Below, piece by piece: positions 48,484 through 64,000 of a stretch of DNA of 64,000 nt. Both the position numbers and the translations under genes were made by a program. The stretch is taken from the NCBI GenBank assembly GCA_024305405.1, contig JAKNDB010000109.1, positions 4,464,001-4,528,000 of the forward strand. Reading direction: 5' to 3'. This stretch comes from Dirofilaria immitis. Lineage: Eukaryota > Nematoda > Chromadorea > Rhabditida > Onchocercidae. Each line of letters begins with the position of its first letter. Positions within the stretch are counted from its first letter, which is position 1. The notes beneath the pieces are model-generated. The model was not told where the DNA came from. It worked only from the letters and a program-made list of their open reading frames with translations, and did no database searches.

Positions 48484-51400
48484 GTCACTACCCCCACCCA
48501 TCTTTACCTCTCCCACTCCATTCCCATCACTTTGCCATTCGTTGTCTCGTACTCTTCTTCCTGCTCCTCTCTCTCTTTTATCTTCTGCTACATCTCGCAT
48601 ACATCCCTCAACTCATCTCTATCGTCGTTTAGCTTATTGTCCAGCTCCTTCTCGCACGCATAATCACCGTTCAACAGCCGCGCATCGCGATTGTCTGGTG
48701 ATGTAAATTTGTTGCATTCTACGTGATAACGATCTAAGGTTCTGCAACCATTTTCCTATCCTTGTGCGTTCTCTTTATTTTCATTCATTGAACGATTTTC
48801 TGTGGTCAATAAAATAAGATGCGTAAATCTCACCTTTTGTATAGATGCGTACAAGCATTCGTTGTGTGCGAGTGATGTCTAAGTTCCATCATTCCTCTGT
48901 CTCTGGACTATTGCAGATTTGGAACGCGCAATTTACAGTAAGGCACCGTGGATCTATTTTGCTTTCCATATCATCCGTTTTCCTTCTGGGAATAATCTGA
49001 TAGTGAATCTAATTCAGACACTTTATCCTACATAAAAATGTTGCAAGCACCGTGGCTCTAGAAATGATCTCATTGGGAAGTAATTCCACGAGCAACTTAA
49101 TTTTTAAATAACCGAGTCGAGATACATGCTACGTCTTCGGAATCTAGCGATATCTTAAGTCTGAGTTGCTTGTTTCTAGAATAAAATTGTGTTAGTTTGA
49201 TCCAAAATATGTGATGTGCATCGACGACTAATGAATGGGCCGAGATGTTGTTACCTTATTTTCCTTATTTTGAGCTTTAACATCATTCGAAGGCGCTGTT
49301 GAACAGTAATCTAACTCTCAATAAACAGAGGGTCACTGGTGAATGGTATTAAAAGGTGAAAAGGCAAAAGGTCAGTGGGAACGAGCAAACTGTCACTGGA
49401 CTGTGCCGATAACTGTGAAACAAAGTGTTATATCTATTTCTATAAATAGAGAGAAGTGATACAGCGCGTAATGTATAGAGCGATATGACGCCTACTTTAA
49501 CTTCCTATCGATATCTGTCATCCCGTCAGCCTTGATGTTTCTCCTTTTCTATCATTCTCTTCCTTCCCCTCTTTGGGATGTCCACTAATGTCCATCCCCT
49601 TCTTTGTTTGAGACAAAAGCAATAGTTGCCTTCCCGTCTTTCTCTCCCTCAATTTCTTTCTCTTTCCTTGCTCCTATTTAGATGAAAAAGTGGGAGATGA
49701 GAAGCTGAGTCTTACTCTCAATCCACTCTGTACACTACAAGATGTCCTCTGCAGTAGTCTTGTTGTTGAAAAATAGTTTCACAGCCAGCCAGCGAGCATC
49801 TCATGCTTACGCAAGAGCCTTCATTTTGCTGTACATTTCTTAAATGCTAGGATGATAACATGCCACGCGGTATTCTATCGATGCTACGCGAATCTCTGCC
49901 ATATTTCGTAGTGCTAGCTGCTTATTCGAAGGCTGACCCTAATCCTCATCTTTTTAACATTCTATCGCTACCTTGTAACTACGGGATCTCCCGTCCTATT
50001 TTGCAAAAAAATTATACCGACTAGATTAAAGCGCGATAAGCAATCTTCTTGTGTTGTGATAGGATCCGCTGATGAACTTTGGAAACTGCATTACCTCATA
50101 TATATTTAATGCTGGAACTGATCCTGCAAATCGTTGCGACTAAGGTGGTGCGATGAGTCGTTCTTATAGAATTATGTATTACAGTTGACTAGAAAAACTA
50201 AAAACGGCATCTGATTGTAGTAATGAAGCCAGAAATTGTATATCTCTTCCTGAGGTGCAGTTCTCTTCACTGGTTGTCATTTATCGTTTTGAGTTCACTT
50301 TATTTTCTTCAGAAAGCGATTGGATTTCTATCTTTTTAATTCCTAGAGGATGCCTTACTCTATTTGTTTCTATAATAAGCAAATTTGATACATTCCCGAT
50401 AAGCGATTGACTTGTTGCTTTTATCCTACCTATTTTTCTTGAAAGCGTCATTCAGATGGGAGTGCAACCTTGATAAATAGTTCGATCAAATCAGAATGAG
50501 TAGGTGAACAATGAGGAAAGAATCAAATCTGATAATTAAAAGACCCCGGAAAACGCTTAATTGTCTTGTAAAACTTTTGATCTCAACTAGCTGATTTTTC
50601 CAAGAAACTCTGTTTGGCTTACAATTTTTCTTTAAAGAAGAAGTTTTATGCAGTTTCGATTTCTTGAAACACTCGTTTTCTTCATTTTGTATTACTTCCT
50701 TAAGAAACAATAAACCCTAAAAGATTTTAAACATGTCATGTGAAACTTATTTATGCTGTCATTAGTATAATTGCGCTTGAATTTACAACTGTTTTTGTTA
50801 AATGCTGGAAATTATTACTGATACAACACCTTCAGTTTTACTGCAGAAATGCAGCTTATCATCACAAGTAATAGTTTGTGAGATTAGCTAGAAATCAATG
50901 GTGAAATTCATCAAATCCAATAAACAGTTCCTTACTGTTAGAAAATTTTTTCCAGTGTCTTAATGCTTCCGATGTAAACAACAAGTTCAAAATACTGTCG
51001 CGCCGTTGTCAATCAAAAAGTGTTTCATCTCAGCGAACCGAAATGTGCCTGTGCTAAAAATCAGTCACCTAAGTAGCATTGAATTTTTTTAAGCTAAAGT
51101 TTAATGATTAGAAGAATCTCTTGTTATGTCTTTGGTGTGTTAGATACACTTGGGCACTTCATCAAAAACATACAAGATACCTCATCTCGTGAACGCCTAC
51201 CAAATGGTTACATTCACTCGGAATTACTCGGCTGTAATTTATCCATTCATACATACATGTAGAGCAGACATAATATTAAGGGTGAAAGAAAATGGGAAAG
51301 GGAGATGAAAAGTTAAATGAAGATTGTTTTGAAAAGGGTTTGTCAAAATAGTGTGATTTCGCATTAGTGAAGGAAATCCTCATCATAGAAATCGAAGGCT

Positions 51401-52299
51401 TTCAGGCAAGTGACTATTGATTGTAGATGTTTACTCCCGAGATAAATTGTCAGCATAACTTTTAGTTTCAAGTGAAGAAATATAAACCAGTTGTAATTAC
51501 TGTGCTTCTTTATACTGACTGAAATTCAAAACGTAACAAAAGAGTCGCTGAAACAACAAAAGTGTGTCGTGATCTGGGAGAATTCAACTGCTTAAAATTT
51601 CTACTTTTTCCCCAGTAATTATGTAAAAATTAATGTATTCTTTCACTTATATTCGCCTCTGCTACTTTTGTACATTTGTAGTTTTGGAGTATTCAATGGG
51701 ATTTCTTTATTATTGACGAATTGTCTTTGTTCAGTTAGTATTTCGAAATTTCTCAAAGCTGGTGCAAATTTGTGGGAATGTACACCTAATTATTAGCAGA
51801 TCGCTAGTGCAAAATCATATGTACTCATCCGCATGTTTTATATACGAACATATAAATAATGAATATATACACACGAACTTATTCTGCTTTTGCAGATGGC
51901 AAATATTGCAACGTCTTGTTCTTTAATCAATAATTTTATTTTGTTCCAAATCAAAACTGTTTTTTTTTTTTACTTTTTGAAGACATCAGCTTGTTGTTTT
52001 AGAAAACCTAAAAAAACCTCGTTTTAGTTTGCTGGTTTCGAACAAATCGTAGGGTAGAATGATTTAGATGGATAAAATACCTCTAAACATGAATGTTTTG
52101 CTTCAGCGCTATCCATATGCTTTGGATGTCAAATATTGTAATTTAATGGACGTTGACCTTTATTACATGTAGCAGGTTCGGGACTATGTTGACCATAACT
52201 TAGAAAAGACCACGTAATTTTGTTCCATATTTATTATTACTAGCAGTCGACTGCAGAGTGTTTTGTGACGACAAGGAAATGTTTGGTGCAAGTAATATA

Positions 52300-52400
52300 A
52301 GATATAGGCAGGGATTTGGTAGTAGCGACAATATTGGTAGCGGTAGTATATGATAATGATAGTAATAGTGATGATAATGATAGTGATATAGATCACTATA
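52300..52400. repeat. GAT/GTA-rich simple sequence
   Basis: Irregular repetition of GATAAT, GATAGT and GTAGT-type units on the + strand; it creates tyrosine/isoleucine-rich open frames on the other strand that are not genes. Confidence 0.7.
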
Positions 52401-52862
52401 TTCATGGTCCGTGGCCATGATCGTGGTGGCTGGTGTTGGTGTTAGTGCAGTTACAGATGCATCTACCCGTTATTCTAATAGAATTATAACTGCACGGCAG
52501 CAGTTCGTTCAATAACTGTTGTTGTAGCAGCGACAATGCAACATTAGATTTTCCAGTGAGAAAGAGGAGTGAGAGGAGGAGAATGAACGGCGTTGACGTT
52601 ACTGTTTAATTTGATCATCCAAGGTTGTTGATTATTGGTGATCTATTATGTGGTGACCCCCTACAACATGTCCATCTGTGGGTTGCTGCTCGACGCGCTT
52701 ATTCAGCTGCTCTAAAGTGACTTGCTTTATCTCCAACATTCATCTCGTTGCTGGGTTCAAATTGCATCTCTAAGCATTGCTACATTCTAAAGTTTATCCC
52801 AATCTCTGTTTTGAATACCTCGTTTACCGTTCGTTTAGCTAGGATAACTTGTCCTCATTGGG

Positions 52863-53005
52863 GTGTATGTATGTGTATGTATGTATATGTGTATGTATGT
52901 ATGTATGTATGTGTGTATGTATGTATGTGTGTGTATGTGTGTGTATATGTACATGTATATGTATGTGTGTGTATGTATATGTGTACGTATAGATATATGT
53001 GTATC
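52863..53005. repeat. Long TGTA/TG microsatellite
   Basis: About 140 bases of TGTATG-type repeats with TG and TATG variants. Because the four-base unit is repeated, all frames stay open and give spurious Tyr/Val/Cys/Met-rich and Thr/His/Ile-rich ORFs on the two strands. Confidence 0.95.
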
Positions 53006-53565
53006 TATGTTTTGTTTGTCTTTGTATGTCGGTGTGGTCTCACTGACTGTGCCCATTCCATTGTCCGCTGTATATTTGTCCAAATTGTGCAGCGCTGAAA
53101 CACAGTGGTGAAGGATGGGCGAACTTAAGACGAGCGGATGGTATAATTTCATGCAAATTTTTGCTTTGAAAGGTAGTTGTGCATAACTCTATATACCCGG
53201 ATTCTGCTGATGCTCGTTTGTTTCTTTGATTGCTCAGTTAGAATGATTTATCTTAAGTTTTAATTCTTATTTGCGCTTTTTGCTTCTTTCATGTCTTTGT
53301 GAAGCTTTGTAGTAGCTATCTTTCAGATCCGACATATTCAAATTATTGCTTAGAATTTCTTTAGCTTTTTCCTGTACTGCCATCATAGATTTAATTTTTT
53401 CACCGTTTCGATCACATCATACCGCCAATTCAGCTTATACTGAAATTTCTTCAAAAATATTTTTCAATTTTATTGATTGACAGCGTAAACGCAGTGCTGA
53501 ATTTACTTAATATGCGAATTCTTCATGTGCAGAGACGTGCGATTTTAGTCTTAATTACTTTTCAG

Positions 53566-57689
<4,124 letters not shown>

Positions 57690-58690
57690 TGAGACCAATA
57701 CATTATTTTTGAGCCGCAGTTTTGGTAGCTGATTAGATTCTTCAGAAATTCGTCTTTCCGATGGTAACGACTAAGAGCCGTCGTGCTATCACTTTTGTAA
57801 ATTTAAACCAAAAATGAATTTTGAGTGGAGAATGTTTCTGTTACAACCTTAATTCGTCATCCTGCCAAACCATATATTTCATTCAGTGTCAGCATTCGGT
57901 ATTTTTATTCTGGGTTTTGCAAATATGTTATTCCAGTTATAAATGTTAAGATTTTCCTTTGTTAAGGTTTGCATGATTGGAATAATCCCGCGTCATCAAA
58001 ACCTTAAGCATTATTTATCACATATTCTTATCATCCTGAAGTAGAGCGCGTTTGGTGGTGGCCTTGGTCTTGCGCAGCATTTACCGAATTAAGAACCTTG
58101 CAATTAATCCCCTTCTTCGTGTTTTAATAGCGTTGAGAAGTTAAAGAAAAATTTTATGATTAGTTGATTTAGTAGGTTTTGAATCTGGTAAACATATAGG
58201 CGGCTTTAGTATTTAATCAAACCTTTCAGCTGTTTAATCTTTTAGCCTAAAGCAGGCTAAAATACTAAACTCAGTTGTCAAACGCATATGATATATTTCG
58301 GGTAGAAGAGGATTTGGAGAAGTTATAAATGTCAGAGATTCATTTTGCTCGGAATTTCATATCTCTCTGTCTTGCGTCGGGCGAGGTCATCATTTGCTCA
58401 TTTGATTAATGTTTTATTATTTATGATTTACCGTATTCGAGTTACAATTTCACTCAAATTGCAGTCTTTTTTAAACAAGCTTAATGAAGTCAGTTTTGCC
58501 CTTTTTCTACAATGGTAGTAAAGTTAATTTTTATAGTGTTTATGGTGTTGAAAATGAGAATCTATCAAGTATTATAGAAGCAATGATGCAATTCTGCATC
58601 TCTCGTTTTTAATTGATGGATGATTTTCAAGTTATAGTCAACGTGACACGCTTTTGTTTTTGTTGCTCGTTGTTGCGCTCTAGTCACTCG

Positions 58691-58788
58691 CTATATCGTA
58701 TATTGGTAAGTGCCAACGTACTAAGTGGTTATTATTTTGCTATATCGTATATTGGTAAGTGCCAACGTACTAAGTGGTTATTATTTTG
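58691..58788. repeat. Perfect 49-bp tandem duplication
   Basis: Two identical adjacent copies, 58691-58739 and 58740-58788, beginning CTATATCGTATATTGG. The identity implies a recent duplication or an assembly artefact. Each copy contains a donor-like GGTAAGTG. Confidence 0.95.
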
Positions 58789-59150
58789 TTCAGTGTATGA
58801 TATTATTGTTGTAGCGAATTGTGGCAAATTTGGATCTCGAGGTAAAATTTGGTGTCAGATAATGTTTTAAGATTTATGAATTTTTGTCGTTTGTGTTATG
58901 TCTTGAGATTTGAAAAGAGCCGTTAGTATTGGGCGAAACTCATGATTATGATCTGTCTGCAAACTTAATGAACACTGCAGTCATTGTTGTTTGCACTTTT
59001 TTAAATTGCGTGTTTATGATCAAGCGTTAAATAGTTAAGGCAATGAAGCTTTCTTCTTATCTTTGTTTTTAATCTTCATTTACAGTTTTGCCGACATGTT
59101 GAGTTTTAATAAGTACATATTTTATAGTACAGGACGAAATTTGGTTATTG

Positions 59151-59174
59151 TTTTTTTTTTTTTTTTTTTTTTTT
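59151..59174. repeat. Run of 24 T followed by CAG
   Basis: A homopolymer of 24 T that runs directly into CAG, so it would be a strong pyrimidine tract for a splice acceptor at 59177. An open frame follows to a TGA at 59312-59314, but no gene can be attached with confidence. Confidence 0.9.
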
Positions 59175-60657
59175 CAGAGGAAATCCTTTCATTAAAGTGG
59201 ACAGCGGAAGTGGGGAATGGGCAGGAAAGGAGTAATACAAATTTTTTATGTGACTTAAAATATAACTTGCTAGTAGTACCATGTATTAATTTGAACAAAA
59301 CATGTAATTGTTGACCTCATTTCATTTTTTGTAGTTGAATTCACTTCATCTAGCGAACTAAGAAGCGTTTTGATAACTCCAGCAAAGACATTATAAATGA
59401 TAGTCCGGATCCTGAGAATTATATCTCATAATCAGGTGCTCAAACTTTCGTCATCAGTTGCTTTCATAGACCAGTCATTAAATGCATTTATGTGCTGACC
59501 ATTTTAATTGTTTTCACATTATATTGTTTTTGTGAGTAATATATATCGAGGTCGACATGTAAATATCTGTTTTGAAATATTTGGTAGTAATGATTCTCTT
59601 CAGATTTCTTATTCTGTTTATACTATTGTAAAATTCAACCCCCAACTATATTTTCTCTCAGTAACTGGAATTTGAAATCTAACTGCTCGTTAATAAATTT
59701 GAAAGATTGGATTAACAAAGCTCTCAGTTTTTGGGGATATGGGTAAAACTATGCTTGTGCACTAAGTGCTGTTTGTGTATTGGAGGATAAGATATATGTT
59801 TATTGAAGTGGAAATAGGTAAAGTGTGAACGTTGTTGTGTTTTTCAATATTTTGTTAGTATTTGGAGAAAAGCAGTGTGTTCATTTTATTTCGTTTCTTT
59901 CGAGTTATGGAGTTACATTTTTCTTTCGGTTGATAAAATCTTGTTTGAAGCAGTTTTTCGCTAATTTTCTGGCATTATGAATTTTGAGGGCATTCATGAG
60001 CATAAGATCACAATCAGATAGTACTAATATGCTACATGCACTTTAAGGCATGAATTTGTCTGGTCATGAGAAATGCTCAGGAGCGCTGTTTTGAAAGGTG
60101 ATTAACGACAAGGGTGGTGTATTTAACTTGTAAGAAGGAAGGATGATTTAATCGATTAAGGGTTCAGACTTCAACTCTGGGAAAATCGAAAGTTGTTAGT
60201 CAATTAGGGTTTCGTATTCTAGAATCTTGATAGGTTAAAAAGTGAGATGGTAACTGTGTCTTAAGTAAGTATTATGTTTCGTATATTTTTGTGATGAGCG
60301 TATGCAAAGCAGTGATTGAGAATTCCACTTCGAATTGAACAGTGGTGTCAACAAACCTAGACGATGTTTTATTAGTTGAATGCAACAGCTTCTAGCGAGA
60401 ATTTCGGTTGGTCTCTTAATGTGACGAATAGGAATGGAAGGTGGTCGGAGATTAAACTTGAGAAGTGGATTTAATTCAGTTTTCATAGGTTTTCCAGGTC
60501 CATTTTCTGTGGATGACGAATTTTATAGTTCAGAGCTAGGTGCTCATAATGGGAAGAAATAGGAAATTTGATCCATCTCCAATTTTGCAATACACTGCCT
60601 TTCAACTTGGAGCGTATTTTTTAGCATTTAATCCCATTGCATCAATTTGGTTATTAG

Positions 60658-60679
60658 ATATATATATATATATATATAT
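60658..60679. repeat. AT dinucleotide repeat inside an inverted repeat
   Basis: An alternating AT tract flanked on the left by TATTAG and on the right by GTCTAATA, so that the flanks can pair and extend the self-complementary core into one hairpin. Confidence 0.8.
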
Positions 60680-60779
60680 GTCTAATATATATGTATACTG
60701 CTGATCCCTGCATAGTAATCTTTTTTTAAAAGTGAATAGCCAAAATTTTGTTGGTGTCAAAAAGCTAAGAAAATTGTCT

Positions 60780-60801
60780 TATATATATATATATATATAT
60801 A
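60780..60801. repeat. Second TA dinucleotide repeat
   Basis: A TA tract of the same length as the one about 120 bases upstream, bounded by TGTCT on the left and AATATATG on the right. Confidence 0.85.
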
Positions 60802-63800
60802 ATATATGCTTATTTATCTAAGCGAAAAATATAATTTGAACATTATCTACATTTAACATATTAATTTAGCTTCAAATGATAACTGTAGTAGTATTCCGAA
60901 TTATTGATGACTTCTAGTTTTTTAAAATATTCGATACATATATGTTAATAATAATAAAAGCACAAATTACTCTATTTGTTTTTGATTAAGTTTGTCGCAA
61001 TTATTCAATTCAAACTGCTCCAGTCTGAAACTGTTATTTGAAGAGCTTGATTTTGTCGATTATGATTTAAAAACATTGTCGCGTGATTTGATCAAAAATC
61101 ACGAATGAAGCCCGTTTACATTCTTTTGATGAACATAAGTGCTAGAAACATAATTTAGAAAAGCATTCAAAATATGAATTAAATTATGGGCATCAGGCTA
61201 TGAGGAGGACTGCTGCAGATGAGCTGTCAAAAAATCCTAAAAAAGGTTTTAACAATGGAAGTATGGTCGGATGAACTCGGGTTGTATTTCATGATTCTGA
61301 AAAAGTGAAGTACGTAATTAAAAACAATAGATTTCGTTTGTTTCCTGTATCATCTTGTGCAGTAGTTCTTTTAGGAAGCATTATTAATACATGACTGACG
61401 ATTGACGGCAGTAATGAAAACGCAAACAAAAATTAGACCTTGGAATTGACAAGTCAAACAGTTGAAGTTCTTTCAATATTTGAATACTGAAGTGGAAGGA
61501 ACCATCTATAAATTCCCGGGGTCTCTTAAATTGCGAGAAGCAAAATTTAGCAATCCCTTTGTCATGGACTTAACATCTAGTATATGTTGCGGGTGCTAAT
61601 TTACTGCGTAATGTAAAGTTGTAAGCTAAAATAGCCGTTTATTGTCTATGAGTTCTAAAAAAGAGCTGGCTGGCAAAGGCGCTAATTGTTTGATTTCAGA
61701 GGAGAAGAGCATCATTAGATCAAAAGCTATTTTGATAGATGTGCTTCAATAACATTAGTTGGATTCGCAAAGCGAGTATTCGGTCGCTTTTTCCTTTGAG
61801 TTATCGTCATTAAAATTGTCATCGTATCATTGGTGATTGTTGCTTTCGTTGATGTGTTATCAAAGTTAACGTAGTAAAGGTTTAATTCCCCAAATTTGGG
61901 ATTCATTTCCAAGTGCGTGAAACAAAAAATTGAAGAAAAAAAGAAATCACCCAATTCAAATTTTGTTGAGATTAAAAAGAAACCGTTATCTGGCATCACT
62001 CACAATTCGTAAATTTTAAACAAAGCTGTTGCACAACAGTAATGCTTGTCCGTGTATGAATTTCTCCATCGATTTCAGACAGTGAAATGTGTCTTGGGAT
62101 ATTAAATATTACAAATTAAATTTGGATCTTTTGCTGAAGAGGAAAGTTGCCTTTGCCAATGACTTAAAATCTTGTTTGTGCATTACTAGGAACAACAAAT
62201 GGGATATGGTCTCCATATTCATTATCATATCAACAGAGGCAAACTTTCGTTTGTAAATAACATCGCTTAGAATGACGGTAAACAGTAGCATAAACATGAA
62301 GGCACAAGTTACCGCTGAAATATTACAAAATTTCTTCATGAAAATTGTTTTCTTAACACAACGTTATTAACGAAACCTGAGAGGACCGCTTTTTTCGGTT
62401 CCTGATTGTAATTTTGGGAAGAATTGAAAGTGGAAAAATTATGAAGTAGTTCTCATCCCATTATAAAGACTGTTCAAAACCGAATGAGTGAAGTTCCTTA
62501 CACGCTAAATTTTAAATTTTGAAGATTCCCTTGTGACGACGACCATTGTGACACAGTTGTCGGACGATCTATTCTGTTTTGACATCTTAAAATGTCAAAA
62601 CTTTCAAATTTCAAAACGGCTATATAGTTCGTCATTGACTGTTATTTCAGATAATGGAGTACAATGTTTTCGACTCCGAAAGTACAACAAAAAATTTCCG
62701 GACGAAGCTTTTTTCATTTTTGGAACGAAATTAAAATGAAATGTCAAACACGGAGTATAATTTCTTTGTTAATGAAAAATATTTCTGTTATTAAGCGAAT
62801 AGAAAGGATTTAGCTGCTGCTGAGCAAGGTAACTAGTTATCTACTATAAAATCAGATCAACATAAAGTATGAGTCGATTGGATTATATACGGTGTAACCA
62901 TGGATGAAAGTTGATGCTAACTTCTGTTTTCGTAAACTTGCTTTTTTCCATCTGGTAGGTAACTAAAAATCCTTTGATCAATAACACATTATTTATATAT
63001 CTTTCGAGGGGCAGCATGTATGCAAAGAGTAATTATCTGAGGCACATAAGAAATAAAACTAGCAGTATACCATGCCATATGAAAAGAGCGAAACTTCTGC
63101 AAAGTAGTTCCTTGTTTAGCTGGAATTCCTCTAAAATTTGTTCGCTTAATTCACAAAATCAATCTGATGTATATTGAATAAAAGGTTTGAAAGAACAAAC
63201 ACTAAGCAGATCAAATGGTACTACCAAAATAATGCAGGAGTTTCAAATCCCCAAACAAGTGTTGCAGTTTTATAGTCATCCTAAATGCGGGTTTTCTCAG
63301 GAAATCCGAAGAAATTGTGTAATCCACAATCGACACTCAGACTTAATTTGTTTGCCATAGTCCTCAGTTGATAATAAATCTAATTTCTGTCATATATTCA
63401 TTGCCAGAATATTACCGACTGTCATCGCTTGCAAACACTTTTTGCGGACATTGTATGTGTTATCAACAAATGTAGCTAGATCTGGGAAAAGTGGACTCCC
63501 TTTTTCGGTCGATTCCCAAAATTTACGATGCTGTTTGATGCAATTTATGAAGTTTCCTAGTTTAGTTTTCGTCACTTTCTGTCGTCCCTTAATCGACAAA
63601 AATCAAACAAGACTATTTATGTTCTTAAGAATCCTCCTAACAACAGACTTCCTAACTATTGCAATATACATCGCGATCGGTTTTCAAAATTTCACAATTC
63701 CCTAGAATCAATAATCTCAATTCAGAAAAATTATCAGCACCTACACACAAAAATATATCATGTCACGCTGGTAATATCATGTTTGAAAAAACAGCTCAAA

Positions 63801-64000
63801 TTTTATTAAAGATTTTAGTCCAATTAATATCTATTATTGCCACTCGATATTGAAAAAGAAGAAACTATTAAGACTTGCTTCACAGCAAAAAACCCACAAG
63901 AAAAATCGACAATACTTTCAAGATAAAATACGCAGCCCTTCGAAAAATTGCCAAAAAAGTTGAGAAAAATAAACTTCATATAGATAAGCCGTTAAATTGT

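Larger units (their letters stand above)
41443..53565. other. Long region with no firmly supported gene
   Basis: About 12 kb, probably containing introns of the unidentified minus-strand gene and the 5' part of the MBK-2 kinase gene. It contains a pyrimidine-rich stretch near 48.35-48.66 kb, an X-box-like site at 48471-48483, a second pyrimidine-rich stretch near 49.53-49.68 kb, GAT/GTA-rich sequence at 52300-52400 and a TGTA microsatellite at 52863-53005. No tRNA, rRNA or transposon was recognised. Confidence 0.4.
57690..64000. other. Right-hand spacer without a supported gene
   Basis: About 6.3 kb after the kinase gene. It holds a 49-bp tandem duplication, a T24 run and two TA microsatellites. 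The open frames at 59063-59314 (+), 60235-60486 (-), 61727-61999 (-), 62109-62339 (-) and 63390-63599 (-) show no recognised domain. The one at 62109-62339 begins with a signal-peptide-like segment but has no other support. Confidence 0.45.

Noticed and set aside
48391..48663. Arg/Gly-rich ORF (-) and Ser/Leu-rich ORF (+)
   Set aside because: They mirror each other across a pyrimidine-rich tract with no domain or splice signals; low complexity explains both.
52748..53152. Three overlapping 80-120-residue ORFs on both strands
   Set aside because: They are the translation of a TGTA microsatellite, which stays open in all frames.
61190..61400. Possible remnant of a transposase or zinc-finger protein on the + strand
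   Set aside because: A short open stretch with a stop codon inside; I could not align it to any transposase family with confidence and no terminal repeats were found.
62109..62339. Minus-strand ORF with a signal-peptide-like start
   Set aside because: The remainder is not recognisable, there is no splice or promoter support, and neighbouring ORFs are of the same AT-rich type.

Overview
The window looks like AT-rich nuclear DNA of a nematode, most plausibly a filarial or related clade III parasite. The reasons are many short exons split by short introns with TTTCAG-type acceptors, good AG acceptors a few to a few tens of bases upstream of start codons (candidate spliced-leader sites), and proteins alignable from memory to animal families. 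The species call is an inference; no species-specific marker was seen.

Six genes could be reconstructed exon by exon. Left to right: (1) + strand 0.7-3.4 kb, an ERp44-like ER thioredoxin protein. (2) + strand 5.6-7.9 kb (8.1 kb with an alternative end), a manganese-type cation diffusion facilitator. (3) - strand 12.8-17.0 kb, a GCN5/PCAF histone acetyltransferase with bromodomain. (4) + strand 17.5-24.9 kb, a RAD54L2/ARIP4-type SNF2 ATPase, head-to-head with PCAF across about 540 bp. (5) - strand 26.3-31.1 kb, glutamine:fructose-6-phosphate aminotransferase, 17 exons. (6) + strand 53.6-57.7 kb, a DYRK2-class kinase (MBK-2), 5' end not found. An unidentified - strand terminal exon lies at 41.2-41.4 kb and a weak + strand candidate first exon at 37.6 kb. 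The stretches 8.1-12.8, 31.1-37.6, 41.4-53.6 and 57.7-64 kb hold mainly simple repeats, AT-rich spacer and unsupported ORFs. They may also hold unrecognised exons or long introns, especially 5' of the kinase.

The most striking signal runs through all six genes. At least 13 exons need exactly one extra base to keep an otherwise conserved reading frame, and nearly all of these sit in A or T runs, most often runs of five. Phases across introns and family motifs are otherwise intact. I read this as a systematic homopolymer-contraction error in the sequence rather than gene decay; automatic gene models here will be broken.

Functionally the genes are housekeeping or regulatory: ER redox quality control, metal transport, chromatin acetylation and remodelling (the divergent pair), hexosamine synthesis and a developmental kinase. 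I found no convincing new biological system; the leads are the unidentified exon, the new N-terminal exon of the kinase, an RFX-type X-box at 48.47 kb and the shared PCAF/RAD54L2 promoter.
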